Positions 1 through 7,033 of a DNA stretch of 34,640 nt are shown here, in pieces. Origin of the DNA: Flaviaesturariibacter aridisoli (GTDB taxonomy: Bacteria; Bacteroidota; Bacteroidia; Chitinophagales; Chitinophagaceae); assembly GCF_004343705.1 (NCBI RefSeq), contig NZ_SKFH01000032.1:1-34640 (forward strand), written 5' to 3'. Position 1 is the stretch's first letter; every line of letters begins with the position of its first letter. A program made the position numbers and the translations under genes. The notes beneath the pieces are model-generated. The model saw only the letters and a list, made by a program, of their open reading frames with translations. It was not told the origin of the DNA and ran no database searches.

Positions 1-148
1 CGGCCCCGTCCGCCGAAGCTTCCGCACAGCCAGACCTGTCCGCCCTCGTTTAAGACAGGCGGTTCCACCTTTCCGGTAGTGCTACCGGATCCAGAAATAT
101 CCGGCCGCCCGCTTCTTTTGTCGCAGTGCCCGCTACTGTTTACGTTCC

Positions 149-442
149 GTCAGGTCTTGTTTTCCAATGGTAACGGACCCTTTTGCCGTTGTCAGGTCTT
201 GTTTTCGCGTTGTTGCTGACCAAATGGCCGTTGTCGGGTCTTGTTTTCGTCTTGTTGCTGACCAAATGGCCGTTGTCAGGTCTTGTTCTCGCGTTGTTGC
301 TGACCAAATGGCCGTTGTCAGGTCTTGTTCTCTCCTTGTTACTGACCAAATGGCCGTTGTCAGGTCTTGTTTTCCAATAGTTATGGACTTAGTTACAGCT
401 GTCAGGTCCTGCTCTCACGCCGTCAGGCTACTGGGTGCTGCC
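149..442. repeat. 7-copy 42-bp tandem array (array 1)
   Basis: The anchor gtcaggtcttg (with small variants) recurs at 149, 191, 233, 275, 317, 359 and 401, exactly 42 bp apart. Copies 2-5 share a second half containing gttgttgctgaccaaatg (with variants), whereas copies 1 and 6 share a different second half beginning ttttccaat, so the array has a variant unit near each edge. Each inner unit contains the complementary pair gtcag/ctgac and could form a weak stem-loop. Because 42 is divisible by three, several frames stay open on both strands, giving 14-residue repeats, but no convincing start or codon signal was seen. Function unknown; best treated as a non-coding tandem repeat. Confidence 0.9.
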
Positions 443-484
443 CGGCCGGCTGCCCGTTCCCGTTGCCGGCTGTTTTTCGCCGGC

Positions 485-655
485 TACCCCTGGGGGTTGC
501 TTCCGGTGTTCGCCGGCGTTCGGTCCATATCGGCCGGGGTTTTTGACTCGTTGCCCGGGGTTATGCGCTCGTCGGGTGGGGTACTTGTTTGGCCGGGCAG
601 GGTAGGAGCGTTGTCGGGCAGGGTTTTACGGTTGTCAGCAGCGGTTAGTGCCCCA
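485..655. repeat. Degenerate 21-bp periodic tract next to array 1
   Basis: Successive 21-nt blocks begin near 485, 506, 527, 548, 569, 590, 611 and 632 and share a loose core of the form TTGTCGGGCAGGG (clearest at 590, 611 and 632). Twenty-one is half the 42-bp unit of array 1, and 'ttgtc(a/g)gg' occurs in both, so this looks like an older, decayed part of the same array. No gene is supported. Confidence 0.6.
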
Positions 656-836
656 TCGCCGGCACGGGGCGGGCCCTGCCCGCCGAAGCTTCAGCGAAGG
701 CGGGTGAGAAATGGGGGATATTCCCCGGATTTTTAAACCCGATGCAGCGTTTGCGGTCTATCTACCGTCTTATAGACACTTGCTGCACTTTTTTTCAAAA
801 GTCTGCTGTAAAGAATGGTTGAAGGTTAAACAGGAA

Positions 837-862
837 GGCCCCGTTGGGGTCTTTTTGTTTTG
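837..862 (+). terminator. Candidate Rho-independent terminator downstream of array 1
   Basis: A GGCCCC/GGGGTC stem with a gtt loop (837-851) is followed by a T-rich run on the plus strand. No plus-strand gene ends just upstream, so it would end either a transcript crossing the array or background transcription. The remainder of 737-983 shows no supported gene. Confidence 0.5.
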
Positions 863-983
863 GGGAGGGTAGAGCAAATGAGTACATGAGGGGCGAGGGA
901 GGGATGATTGTCTGACTTCAGGTAATCTTCCCTTCGCTGCAAGCCTCCTGACGAAGATCACCTTTCGCGGCAACTTCCTTTTC

Positions 984-991
984 TAGCTTTG
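984..991 (+). promoter_or_regulatory. Bacteroidota -7 box TAGCTTTG before cytochrome c gene
   Basis: TAGCTTTG fits the TAnnTTTG consensus of the Bacteroidota primary sigma factor. It lies 48 nt before the ATG at 1040. No good -33 TTG was seen at 19-21 nt spacing. Its position argues against any translation start near 989. Confidence 0.5.
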
Positions 992-1039
992 CGGGCGCAA
1001 ACGGGGGCCGCCCCGGCGGTCCTTTCAAAACCTTGTGTT

Positions 1040-1495
1040 ATGAATCAAGTCCGCTATCTCTTTTTGGCCATTTTCATCCTGCTGGCCGGCTGGAGCCTCT
1101 ATTGGATCGGGGAGCAGGTTTTCCTGACCGAACAACGCAGCGCCGCGCTCACGTCCGTCAAAACCGCTGCTGCCAGCACCGCCACTCCGGGCACTGCCGC
1201 TAAGGCCACCGCGCCGGCCGCCGCCCCCGGCAAAGGTATCTTCCAGCAAAACTGCGCCGCCTGCCACGCCCTCGACAAAGACATGACCGGCCCCGCCCTG
1301 CGCGGCCTTACCTCCCGCGGGCCCTGGGCCGACCGCAAAAAGCTCTATGCCTGGGTGCACAACCCCGCGGCGTTCCTCGCCAAAGACCCTTATACCCAGG
1401 GGCTTCAGAAGCAATACGGCGCCATCATGATGCCCTTCCCGCAGCTGAGCGAAAAAGACATCGACCAGATCGTCGAGTACGTAGAGGCCAAATAA
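1040..1495 (+). CDS. Membrane-anchored class I cytochrome c
   Basis: Predicted electron carrier of 151 aa on the periplasmic face of the inner membrane. Residues about 5-24 form one hydrophobic segment (anchor or uncleaved signal). An Ala/Thr/Pro-rich linker (about 40-64) leads to a small cytochrome c domain with the haem attachment motif CAACH at residues 72-76. Met130/Met131 in a conserved GAIMMPFP context near the C-terminal helix is the likely second axial ligand. The ATG at 1040 is chosen because it starts the signal/anchor directly and a -7 box lies at 984-991; the frame is open further upstream, but that stretch overlaps the promoter. The partner oxidase or dehydrogenase is not in the window. 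Confidence 0.88.
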   Translation: MNQVRYLFLAIFILLAGWSLYWIGEQVFLTEQRSAALTSVKTAAASTATPGTAAKATAPAAAPGKGIFQQNCAACHALDKDMTGPALRGLTSRGPWADRKKLYAWVHNPAAFLAKDPYTQGLQKQYGAIMMPFPQLSEKDIDQIVEYVEAK

Positions 1496-1503
1496 GCGTC
1501 CGT

Positions 1504-1582
1504 CCCCTGACCCCTTCCCGAAAGGAAAGGGAACAAGGCAGGGTTTTCTTAAGCCTCCCCTCGGGAGGGGCCGGGGGTGGGC
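1504..1582. repeat. REP-like palindrome pair after cytochrome c
   Basis: Two G/C palindromes face each other: cccttccc-gaaa-ggaaaggg-like at about 1511-1530, and cctcccc/ggggagg-type at 1555-1571 followed by ccgggggtggg. The same pattern recurs at 22555-22735, 25185-25345 and 27478-27622. Here it fills the gap between the convergent cytochrome and YciO-like genes and may also act as a terminator. Confidence 0.6.
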
Positions 1583-2188
1583 CTACTCCCAGGGCCCGGC
1601 GCCCATCCGCACCACTTCGGGGTCGCCGGTAGAATAGTCGATGATGGTGGAAGGGATCATCCCCCCGATGCCGCCGTGCACGACGGCGTCGACCTGCTTG
1701 CCGAAGCGTTCATCGATCACTTCGGGGTCGGTGTATTCTTCCACCATATCGCCGGGCAGGGAGGCGCTGAGGATCGGGTTGCCCAGCTCCCGTACGATGC
1801 AGCGGGCGATGTTGTTGTCGGGAATGCGGATGCCCACGGTGTCGCGTTTTGTTTTCAAAATGCGCGGCACCTCGCGGCTCGCCTTCAGGATGAACGTATA
1901 GGGACCCGGCAGGTACTGCTTCAGCGAGCGGTACACCGGCGTGTCGAGCTGGGCCGCATACTTGCTGAGATCGCTCAGGTCGTAGCAAACGAACGAGAGG
2001 GCCGCCTTTTGCGGGTCCACGCCCTTGATACGGCAGATGCGCTCAACGGCCTTGTGCTGGGAGATGTCGCAGCCGAGGCCGTAGATGGTGTCGGTGGGAT
2101 AAACGATGATGCCGCCGCCGCGCAGGATCTCGGCGATCTGCCGCAGCAGGCGTGGTTGTGGGTTGTCGGGATGAATGTGCAACAGCAT
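1583..2188 (-). CDS. YciO-like member of the YrdC/Sua5 family
   Basis: Protein of 201 aa, the usual length of the stand-alone YrdC-like fold, without the C-terminal Sua5 domain. The N-terminus (IHPDNPQ), the VYPTDTIYGLGC segment (about 29-40), the ERICRIKG segment and the PGPYTFILK segment closely match what I recall of E. coli YciO. The YrdC/Sua5 family makes threonylcarbamoyl-AMP for tRNA t6A, but YciO proteins are a divergent branch whose role is less certain, so true t6A synthase activity is not claimed. The start is the ATG at 2188. The stop lies directly beside the REP-like palindromes. Family assignment is strong; exact function is not. Confidence 0.85.
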   Translation of the reverse strand: MLLHIHPDNPQPRLLRQIAEILRGGGIIVYPTDTIYGLGCDISQHKAVERICRIKGVDPQKAALSFVCYDLSDLSKYAAQLDTPVYRSLKQYLPGPYTFILKASREVPRILKTKRDTVGIRIPDNNIARCIVRELGNPILSASLPGDMVEEYTDPEVIDERFGKQVDAVVHGGIGGMIPSTIIDYSTGDPEVVRMGAGPWE

Positions 2189-2273
2189 GGGAAAAACGTC
2201 GCAAAAGTTACGCCTTTAACAGCCATTTTACCGAAATGCTTCCGACTTCCCACTTCCGACTTTCAAACTTTCT

Positions 2274-2462
2274 CTACCCGATTGCGCTTTCCCCCGGGCT
2301 CACCTGGAATTCACTCTGGTCGCCGGGGTTATCGAGGGGTATTTGCGGCGCGCCCTTGGGCGGCTTTTCTTCCGCGCTTTTGTTGTGTTCCAGCAGCCAC
2401 CAGGCGAGGGCCGCGCCCATGGCGACGCCGGCGCCGAGCAGGATCCAGTGTTTCGTTTTCAT
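2274..2462 (-). CDS. Small single-span membrane protein, unknown
   Basis: A 62-aa protein with a basic N-terminus (MKTKH), one hydrophobic helix at about residues 6-24 containing small residues (GAGVAMGAALAWWLL), and a Pro/Gly-rich polar tail. It starts with ATG at 2462 and lies divergent from the hydroxyacyl-CoA dehydrogenase gene. An upstream TAACTTTA resembles a -7 box. Bacteroidota carry many such short membrane proteins; no function can be assigned. Confidence 0.6.
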   Translation of the reverse strand: MKTKHWILLGAGVAMGAALAWWLLEHNKSAEEKPPKGAPQIPLDNPGDQSEFQVSPGESAIG

Positions 2463-2544
2463 CTCCGCTTGTTTTTTCGTCCTCTTTAAAGTTACGGGGA
2501 CCCTGTTGGGACCCAGCCCCTAATTTTATGCGAAAATGGGGCCA

Positions 2545-3387
2545 ATGGAAATTCAATCGGTTTGTGTATGCGGCGCCGGCACCATGGGCAGCGGCATTGC
2601 ACAGGTGGCGGCCGCGGCCACACTCCCGGTCGTGCTTTACGAACTCAATGAAGCCGTACTGGAAAAAGCAAAAAGCGGCATTGCAAAGAACCTGCAGACC
2701 GCCGTGGAAAAAGGCAAGCTCGACGCCGCTGCCGCCGAGGCAACGCTGGGCCGCATCCGCTTTACGTCTGCCATTGCCGACTGCGTAGCCGACCTCGTGG
2801 TGGAAGCCATCATTGAAAAGATGGACGCCAAGACGACGCTCTTTCGCCAGCTGGCGGAGCGCAACGGTCCCACGACCATCTTCGCCTCCAACACCTCGTC
2901 GCTTTCGATCGCCGCGCTCGCCGAAACGCTGCCGCATCCCGAACGCGTGGCCGGCCTCCACTTCTTCAACCCCGCCCCGCTGATGAAGCTGGTGGAAGTG
3001 GTGCAAGGCCCCCACACCGACCCCGGCACCATCGACGCGCTGCTGGCCTTCACAAAGGCCGTGGGCAAAACGCCCGTGCTCTGCACCGACGCGCCGGGCT
3101 TTATCGTCAACCGCGTGGCGCGCCCCTACTACATCGAGTCGCTGCGGCTGGCCGAAGAAGGCCTGCCCTTCGACACGATCGACCGCCTGCTCGAAGCCCA
3201 GGGTTTCAAGATGGGCCCCTTCAAACTGATGGACCTTATCGGCAACGACGTCAACTACGCCGTGTCCTGCTCCGTTTATGCGCAGATGGGCAACCCGGAG
3301 CGCCTCCGTCCCTCCGACATCCAGAAAGAGCGCGTCGACAGCGGCAACCTGGGCCGGAAAACGGGAAAGGGCTATTACGCGTATTAA
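2545..3387 (+). CDS. 3-hydroxybutyryl/3-hydroxyacyl-CoA dehydrogenase
   Basis: NAD-dependent oxidation of 3-hydroxyacyl-CoA to 3-ketoacyl-CoA (or the reverse) in the cytoplasm, in short-chain fatty acid or butyrate-type metabolism. The 280-aa length is normal for the single-function enzyme. The Rossmann motif GAGTMGSG is at about residues 10-17, SNTSSL at 115-120, catalytic His139 in HFFNP, and PGFIVNR at about 184-190 opens the C-terminal dimerisation domain, which ends with GRKTGKGYY. ATG 2545 places the dinucleotide motif at the usual distance; an in-frame ATG at 2536 is also possible, but TAATTTTA at about 2521-2528 would leave it essentially leaderless. No thiolase or enoyl-CoA hydratase is adjacent. 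Confidence 0.88.
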   Translation: MEIQSVCVCGAGTMGSGIAQVAAAATLPVVLYELNEAVLEKAKSGIAKNLQTAVEKGKLDAAAAEATLGRIRFTSAIADCVADLVVEAIIEKMDAKTTLFRQLAERNGPTTIFASNTSSLSIAALAETLPHPERVAGLHFFNPAPLMKLVEVVQGPHTDPGTIDALLAFTKAVGKTPVLCTDAPGFIVNRVARPYYIESLRLAEEGLPFDTIDRLLEAQGFKMGPFKLMDLIGNDVNYAVSCSVYAQMGNPERLRPSDIQKERVDSGNLGRKTGKGYYAY

Positions 3388-3390
3388 TCC

Positions 3391-3441
3391 ATTAACCGGT
3401 TAATTCATCAACCAGTCAACTGATCAACCTATCAACCAGTC
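3391..3441. repeat. AT-rich palindrome and 24-bp direct repeat over the epimerase start region
   Basis: The perfect 14-nt palindrome ATTAACCGGTTAAT lies at 3391-3404. It is followed by two copies of atcaaccagtc at 3407 and 3431, 24 bp (eight codons) apart. The composition is unlike that of the neighbouring genes. The second copy lies where the start codon of the next gene should be. Confidence 0.7.
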
Positions 3442-4444
3442 TACCACACTCGTCACCGGCGGCACCGGTTTTCTCGGCGCCTACATCATCAAAGAACTCG
3501 TACAGCGCGGCGAATCCGTGCGCGCCATCCGGCGGAGCAACAAGCTGCCTTTCTTCATTGAAAAAGAGATTCTCGACAAGGTGGAATGGGTGGAAGGCGA
3601 CATCCTCGACGTGCTGTCGCTGGCCGACGCGATGCAGGGCGTGGACCGTATCGTGCATGCCGCTGCCCTGGTGTCTTTTCACAGCGCCGACCGCAAGCGC
3701 CTGCTGCAAGCCAACCGCGACGGCACCGCCAACGTGGTGAACGTAGCGCTGGAAGAAGGCGTGCGTCGCCTCGCCTATATTTCTTCGGTGGCCGCGCTGG
3801 GCCGCACGCGCGCCGGCGGCCTCGTGGATGAAAGCAAGAAGTGGTCGGAAACGAAAAGCAACACGCAGTACGCCGTGAGCAAGCACCTCGCCGAGATCGA
3901 GGTGTGGCGCGGCTTTTCCGAAGGCCTGGATGGCGTCATCCTCAACCCCAGCACCATCCTCGGCTTCGGCGACTGGCACCAGAGCTCGGGCGCCCTCTTT
4001 CGCAACGCCTGGCGCGGCTTTCCCTGGTACACCGAGGGCATCAACGGGTTCGTGGGCGTTGAAGACGCCGCCCGCGCCACCGTAGAACTACTCTTCAGCG
4101 ACATCAGCGAAGAGCGCTTCATCGTCAATGGCGGCAACTGGTCGTTTCACCAACTGCTCAACGCGATGGCTGACGGCTTCGGAAAGAAGCGGCCGGCACG
4201 CGAGGCCACGCCCTTCCTCGGCGAAATTGCGTGGCGGATGGAAGCACTGAAGTCGAAGCTCTCCGGCCGCAAGGCCCTGCTCACCAAAGAAAGCGCCCGC
4301 GTGGCCCACAGCCGCACCTCGTTCGACAACAAGGCGATCCTGGAAGCGTTGCCGGGATTTCAATTTACCCCGCTCGAAGAGGTCATTGCCAAGGCTTGCG
4401 GGCAGTACAAAGAAGCAGTGGCGACAGGCCAGGTCGCGCCATGA
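3431..4444 (+). CDS. NAD-dependent epimerase/dehydratase (extended SDR), start codon unusual
   Basis: Cytoplasmic nucleotide-binding oxidoreductase of the extended SDR family, of the type acting on sugar nucleotides or dihydroflavonol-like substrates. The frame upstream of GTG 3518 encodes LVTGGTGFLGAYIIKEL, the essential Rossmann motif, so the gene must start before it. Between the in-frame stop at 3401 and that motif there is no ATG, GTG or TTG. ATC 3431 would give (M)NQSTTLVTGG, exactly the length expected for the family. Further on are the usual AALVS segment, SSVAALG, and the YAVSK catalytic motif. It may be cotranscribed with the dehydrogenase upstream. Either a rare ATC start, a broken start or a sequence error is possible; the function call is firm at family level only. 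Confidence 0.78.
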   Translation: MNQSTTLVTGGTGFLGAYIIKELVQRGESVRAIRRSNKLPFFIEKEILDKVEWVEGDILDVLSLADAMQGVDRIVHAAALVSFHSADRKRLLQANRDGTANVVNVALEEGVRRLAYISSVAALGRTRAGGLVDESKKWSETKSNTQYAVSKHLAEIEVWRGFSEGLDGVILNPSTILGFGDWHQSSGALFRNAWRGFPWYTEGINGFVGVEDAARATVELLFSDISEERFIVNGGNWSFHQLLNAMADGFGKKRPAREATPFLGEIAWRMEALKSKLSGRKALLTKESARVAHSRTSFDNKAILEALPGFQFTPLEEVIAKACGQYKEAVATGQVAP

Positions 4445-4489
4445 GAGAAAGAACGCTGATCCCGCCTGCGGGATCAGCGTTCTTTCTCT
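4444..4489. terminator. 46-bp palindrome overlapping both stop codons (bidirectional terminator)
   Basis: A perfect 21-bp stem (agagaaagaacgc... paired with ...gcgttctttctct) with a CCTG loop spans the gap between two convergent genes. It overlaps the final base of the plus-strand stop TGA (4442-4444) and the minus-strand stop TAG (4488-4490). The arm matches the ends of the 121-bp element at 11012-11132 except for two bases, so this is probably a member of a genome repeat family used as a terminator. Confidence 0.85.
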
Positions 4490-5381
4490 AAGGCATCAGG
4501 AGCCGGAACGCATCGCGGATCACGCGGACCTCGAAGCGCTCCGCGGTCTCGCCGGGGTCGCCGTCGATGTGGAGCGGCGCACCGGCAGGATTGTAGATGT
4601 CGAGCGAATCGGTCTGGAAGTAGATCATACCCGCCTTTTCATTGAGTACATCGCTTTGCAGCTCGTTGTAGCCTGCTATCTGCCGCGCCGTTTGCAGCAG
4701 CAGCCCCAGCTTGCTTTGGCGCGTGGCCACCACGATGTCGAGCAGCCCGTCCGACAGCGACGCCTTCGGCGCGATGGTCACATTGTTGCCGAACTGGTTG
4801 GAGTTGGCGATGGAAATGAAGAACGCCTGCGTGTCGAGCTCCTTGTCGCCCGACTGGAGCAGGAAGGGATAGGCTTTGGCGGAAAAGAAGTTCGATACGG
4901 TTTTGCGGATGTAGGTGTTGAGGCCGCGGGCGGGGTCATTGGCGAAGTCGTGCGCCACCTGTGCGTCGAAGCCGAGGCCGCAGAGCATACAGGCAAAGCG
5001 CCCGTTGATGGTAAAGGCGTCTACGGGCTGTGGCGTGCCCCCGATGATGGTCTCCAGCGCCAGGGCGTGCTTGCGCGAAATGCCGGCGCTGAGGGCCAAT
5101 CCATTGCCCGATCCGCAGGGCAGGATACCGAAGGGCAGGCCGTGGCGGCGCAGGCTGTTCACGGCGGCATTGATGGTGCCGTCGCCGCCGGCGATGAGCA
5201 GGTCGGTCACGCCGTCGCCTTCGATAACGCCATCGAGGAAGCGGTAGTCGCCACTGGCCACCGAGGGGTACTGCGAAAAGCGGAAGCCCTCGGCCCGGCA
5301 GCGGGCTTCCACCATGGCGGGAAGGGACGCCTTTGCGCGGGTGCCGGAAATGGGATTGATGATGAGGAGCAGGTGGCGCAT
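4488..5381 (-). CDS. YegS/BmrU-type diacylglycerol or lipid kinase
   Basis: Cytoplasmic or membrane-associated lipid kinase that phosphorylates diacylglycerol or a related lipid, here 297 aa. It opens with the IINPISG motif (about residues 7-13), then GGDGT at 65-69 (nucleotide binding) and GSGNGLA at 90-96. The C-terminal beta-rich domain has LSDGLLDIV and HIDGDP, typical for the family. The start is ATG at 5381, placing INP close to the N-terminus; a TTG two codons further upstream is less likely. Which lipid it uses cannot be told from sequence. It converges on the epimerase gene through the 46-bp palindrome. Confidence 0.88.
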   Translation of the reverse strand: MRHLLLIINPISGTRAKASLPAMVEARCRAEGFRFSQYPSVASGDYRFLDGVIEGDGVTDLLIAGGDGTINAAVNSLRRHGLPFGILPCGSGNGLALSAGISRKHALALETIIGGTPQPVDAFTINGRFACMLCGLGFDAQVAHDFANDPARGLNTYIRKTVSNFFSAKAYPFLLQSGDKELDTQAFFISIANSNQFGNNVTIAPKASLSDGLLDIVVATRQSKLGLLLQTARQIAGYNELQSDVLNEKAGMIYFQTDSLDIYNPAGAPLHIDGDPGETAERFEVRVIRDAFRLLMP

Positions 5382-5508
5382 AAGCCCCAAAGAAAGAAAA
5401 AGTATACAGAATGACCGGCAGCATTAACAGGAACGAGAGCGAATAGAAAAAGCGCGCGCCGATGCCATTGCAACACCGGCTCACGCTTCACGGCTGACGG
5501 TTCAGCTT

Positions 5509-5958
5509 TTACACGATCCGGATCGTCACCAGGTGCACGCGGCGCACCCGCACCACGGCGGCTTTAGCGGGGTCGGAAGGCACGGCCGTGGTATAGATAC
5601 GGATCTCGCTGTGGCCCTTGGCCATTGCTCTCAGGGCGGCGCTGCTCACCGAAAAGCTGTTGCCTTTCTGCTGCTTCAGCACGTTGTCGGAGCCGTCGTA
5701 GGCGGCGATGCTGCGGTTCCAGCCCGACTTCTGGTCGGAGGCCGGCGTAAAGAGGATCGTAAAGGTATTTTTCTTGTTGAGGGCGGAGCGCTTGATGCTG
5801 ACCACGTTGGCGGCCTCGTCTTCCGCGGCGGCCTTGAGCAGGGACTTCTTCCCCCACAACACCTTCCAGGAAGCTTCCGAAGCACCGCGGTTCATCACCT
5901 TTTGGGCCGAAACGGCCAGCACGGCAAAAAACGAGAGCAGGAGTAAAAAGCCTTTCAT
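5509..5958 (-). CDS. Secreted protein, unknown
   Basis: A 149-aa protein with a clear Sec signal peptide: MKG, a hydrophobic stretch LLLLSFFAVLAV, and a likely cleavage after SAQ at about residue 19. The mature part is small and polar, with predicted beta strands and a Val/Arg-rich C-terminal end (VRVRRVHLVTIRIV). No known domain is recognised. It lies downstream of the FGE-like gene on the same strand, about 125 bp away, and could be cotranscribed. It is likely periplasmic or outer-membrane associated. Confidence 0.72.
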   Translation of the reverse strand: MKGFLLLLSFFAVLAVSAQKVMNRGASEASWKVLWGKKSLLKAAAEDEAANVVSIKRSALNKKNTFTILFTPASDQKSGWNRSIAAYDGSDNVLKQQKGNSFSVSSAALRAMAKGHSEIRIYTTAVPSDPAKAAVVRVRRVHLVTIRIV

Positions 5959-6084
5959 AACGTTGAATTTAGTTCAATGATAAGAAGGAAAAACGAGGCA
6001 GGGGGTTTAGCGGGGCAACGGCTTTAACAAAAAGAGTTCGGGGTTTGGCGTTCATCCGGGCGGCGAAAGCGGCTCCAGGCTCGT

Positions 6085-6888
6085 TTACTCCACCGTCGCC
6101 ACGCAACGAAACCCCAGCCAGGGTTTCGGGCCGTCGTAGTATTGCCGGGCGCCGATGCGGCAGGAGTCCGGGGGCAGTGCGTAGTAGCCGCCCTTGGCGA
6201 TGCCTTCTGCAGCCAGCATCTCGGCCACGTTGCCGATCCACCCCCGGCTGCCGCCAATACCGGCGGCGCCGGCGTTCACAGGCCATGTGGGCACCTCCAC
6301 AGGGTAAGCCGCCCCCGGGTCTTTCCAGCGGAGGTCGCTTCCCCAGTTGACAAGGTTGAATCCCTTTTTCGTCGTTGTATTCTTCACCCCGAACGGGTAC
6401 CGCGCCGTGTCCAGGCCGCCCTCGGCCAGCGCCATCCATTCGGCCTCAGTGGGCAGGCGGTAATGCACTTTCCGGAACGGCCAGCGCTCCGGCTGCCGGG
6501 CAATGAGCTCGTTTACCCGGTCGGAACGCCAGCGGCAAAAAGCCTCTGCCTGTGCGTGGGTGAGCCCCAGCACAGGATAGAAGCTGAAGCGCGGATGACG
6601 GAAATACACTTCCCCCATCGAACAGGAATAAACATCTCCGGGCCCATTGCCCGCCAGCGGCACCCAGCAACTATCGGGGAGGATGGCAGCCAGCGAGGTC
6701 GAATCTCCGTATTGCTGGTGCCAGAACGTGAACTCGCGCCAATGAGCATTGGCTATTTCAGTCCGGTCCACAAAAAGCGTATCGTTGGCCCGCACGGTAC
6801 CCGGCGGCGCTTTTTCGTTTCGGGGAAAACCAAAGGCCAAAAAGCCGGTGCAAATCGACAGAAAGCCCAACAGTCGTGCTCTTTTCAT
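6085..6888 (-). CDS. Exported SUMF1/FGE-sulfatase-domain protein
   Basis: A 267-aa protein with an N-terminal signal-like segment (about residues 5-22) followed by a formylglycine-generating-enzyme (SUMF1) fold. Visible family marks are VDRTEIANAHWREF near the start, LPTEAEWMALAEGG in the middle, GWIGNVAEML near 225-235 and the terminal GFRC. The catalytic cysteine pair of true FGE is not intact: one Cys is present in DSCRIGAR but the second, five residues later, is Arg. It is therefore more likely a structural relative, as are the gliding/T9SS proteins GldJ and GldK, than an active sulfatase modifier. It is divergent from typA. Confidence 0.8.
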   Translation of the reverse strand: MKRARLLGFLSICTGFLAFGFPRNEKAPPGTVRANDTLFVDRTEIANAHWREFTFWHQQYGDSTSLAAILPDSCWVPLAGNGPGDVYSCSMGEVYFRHPRFSFYPVLGLTHAQAEAFCRWRSDRVNELIARQPERWPFRKVHYRLPTEAEWMALAEGGLDTARYPFGVKNTTTKKGFNLVNWGSDLRWKDPGAAYPVEVPTWPVNAGAAGIGGSRGWIGNVAEMLAAEGIAKGGYYALPPDSCRIGARQYYDGPKPWLGFRCVATVE

Positions 6889-6945
6889 ATATGGTAACAG
6901 AAAGATAAAGATTCTCCATTATCTGTTTACCCCAACCTTTTGGCG

Positions 6946-6953
6946 TACCTTTG
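6946..6953 (+). promoter_or_regulatory. -7 box TACCTTTG upstream of typA
   Basis: TACCTTTG matches the TAnnTTTG consensus and sits in the divergent intergenic region, about 80 nt before the typA ATG, giving a leader of roughly 75 nt. TTTAC about 17 nt upstream is a weak -33 candidate. Confidence 0.5.
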
Positions 6954-7033
6954 CGCTCCGAAAAACAATGAAAAGTCCCGGTCGCAGTAAGCACTTCCGA
7001 CTTCCCACTTCCGCCTTTTCCACTTAATTTATT

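Larger units (their letters stand above)
11..692. repeat. Direct repeat cgccgaagcttc bracketing array 1
   Basis: The 12-mer cgccgaagcttc occurs at 11-22 and 681-692, each preceded by a similar G/C-rich stretch, and brackets the array and the 21-bp tract. The rest of 1-148 holds a short hairpin (tccggtag/ctaccgga, about 72-89) and nothing else recognised. The direct repeat may be a common intergenic repeat of this genome rather than a boundary of a mobile unit. Confidence 0.4.

Noticed and set aside
140-736. Open frames on both strands through array 1 giving 14-residue repeat proteins
   Set aside because: They arise because 42 is a multiple of three. Several frames are open at once, the minus-strand start is TTG, and no promoter or fold is evident.
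770-973. Minus-strand 67-codon open frame
   Set aside because: It crosses the terminator hairpin, has no recognisable domain and no supporting promoter.
3518-4444. GTG 3518 as the epimerase start
   Set aside because: It would remove the glycine-rich dinucleotide-binding motif that is plainly encoded just upstream in the same frame.
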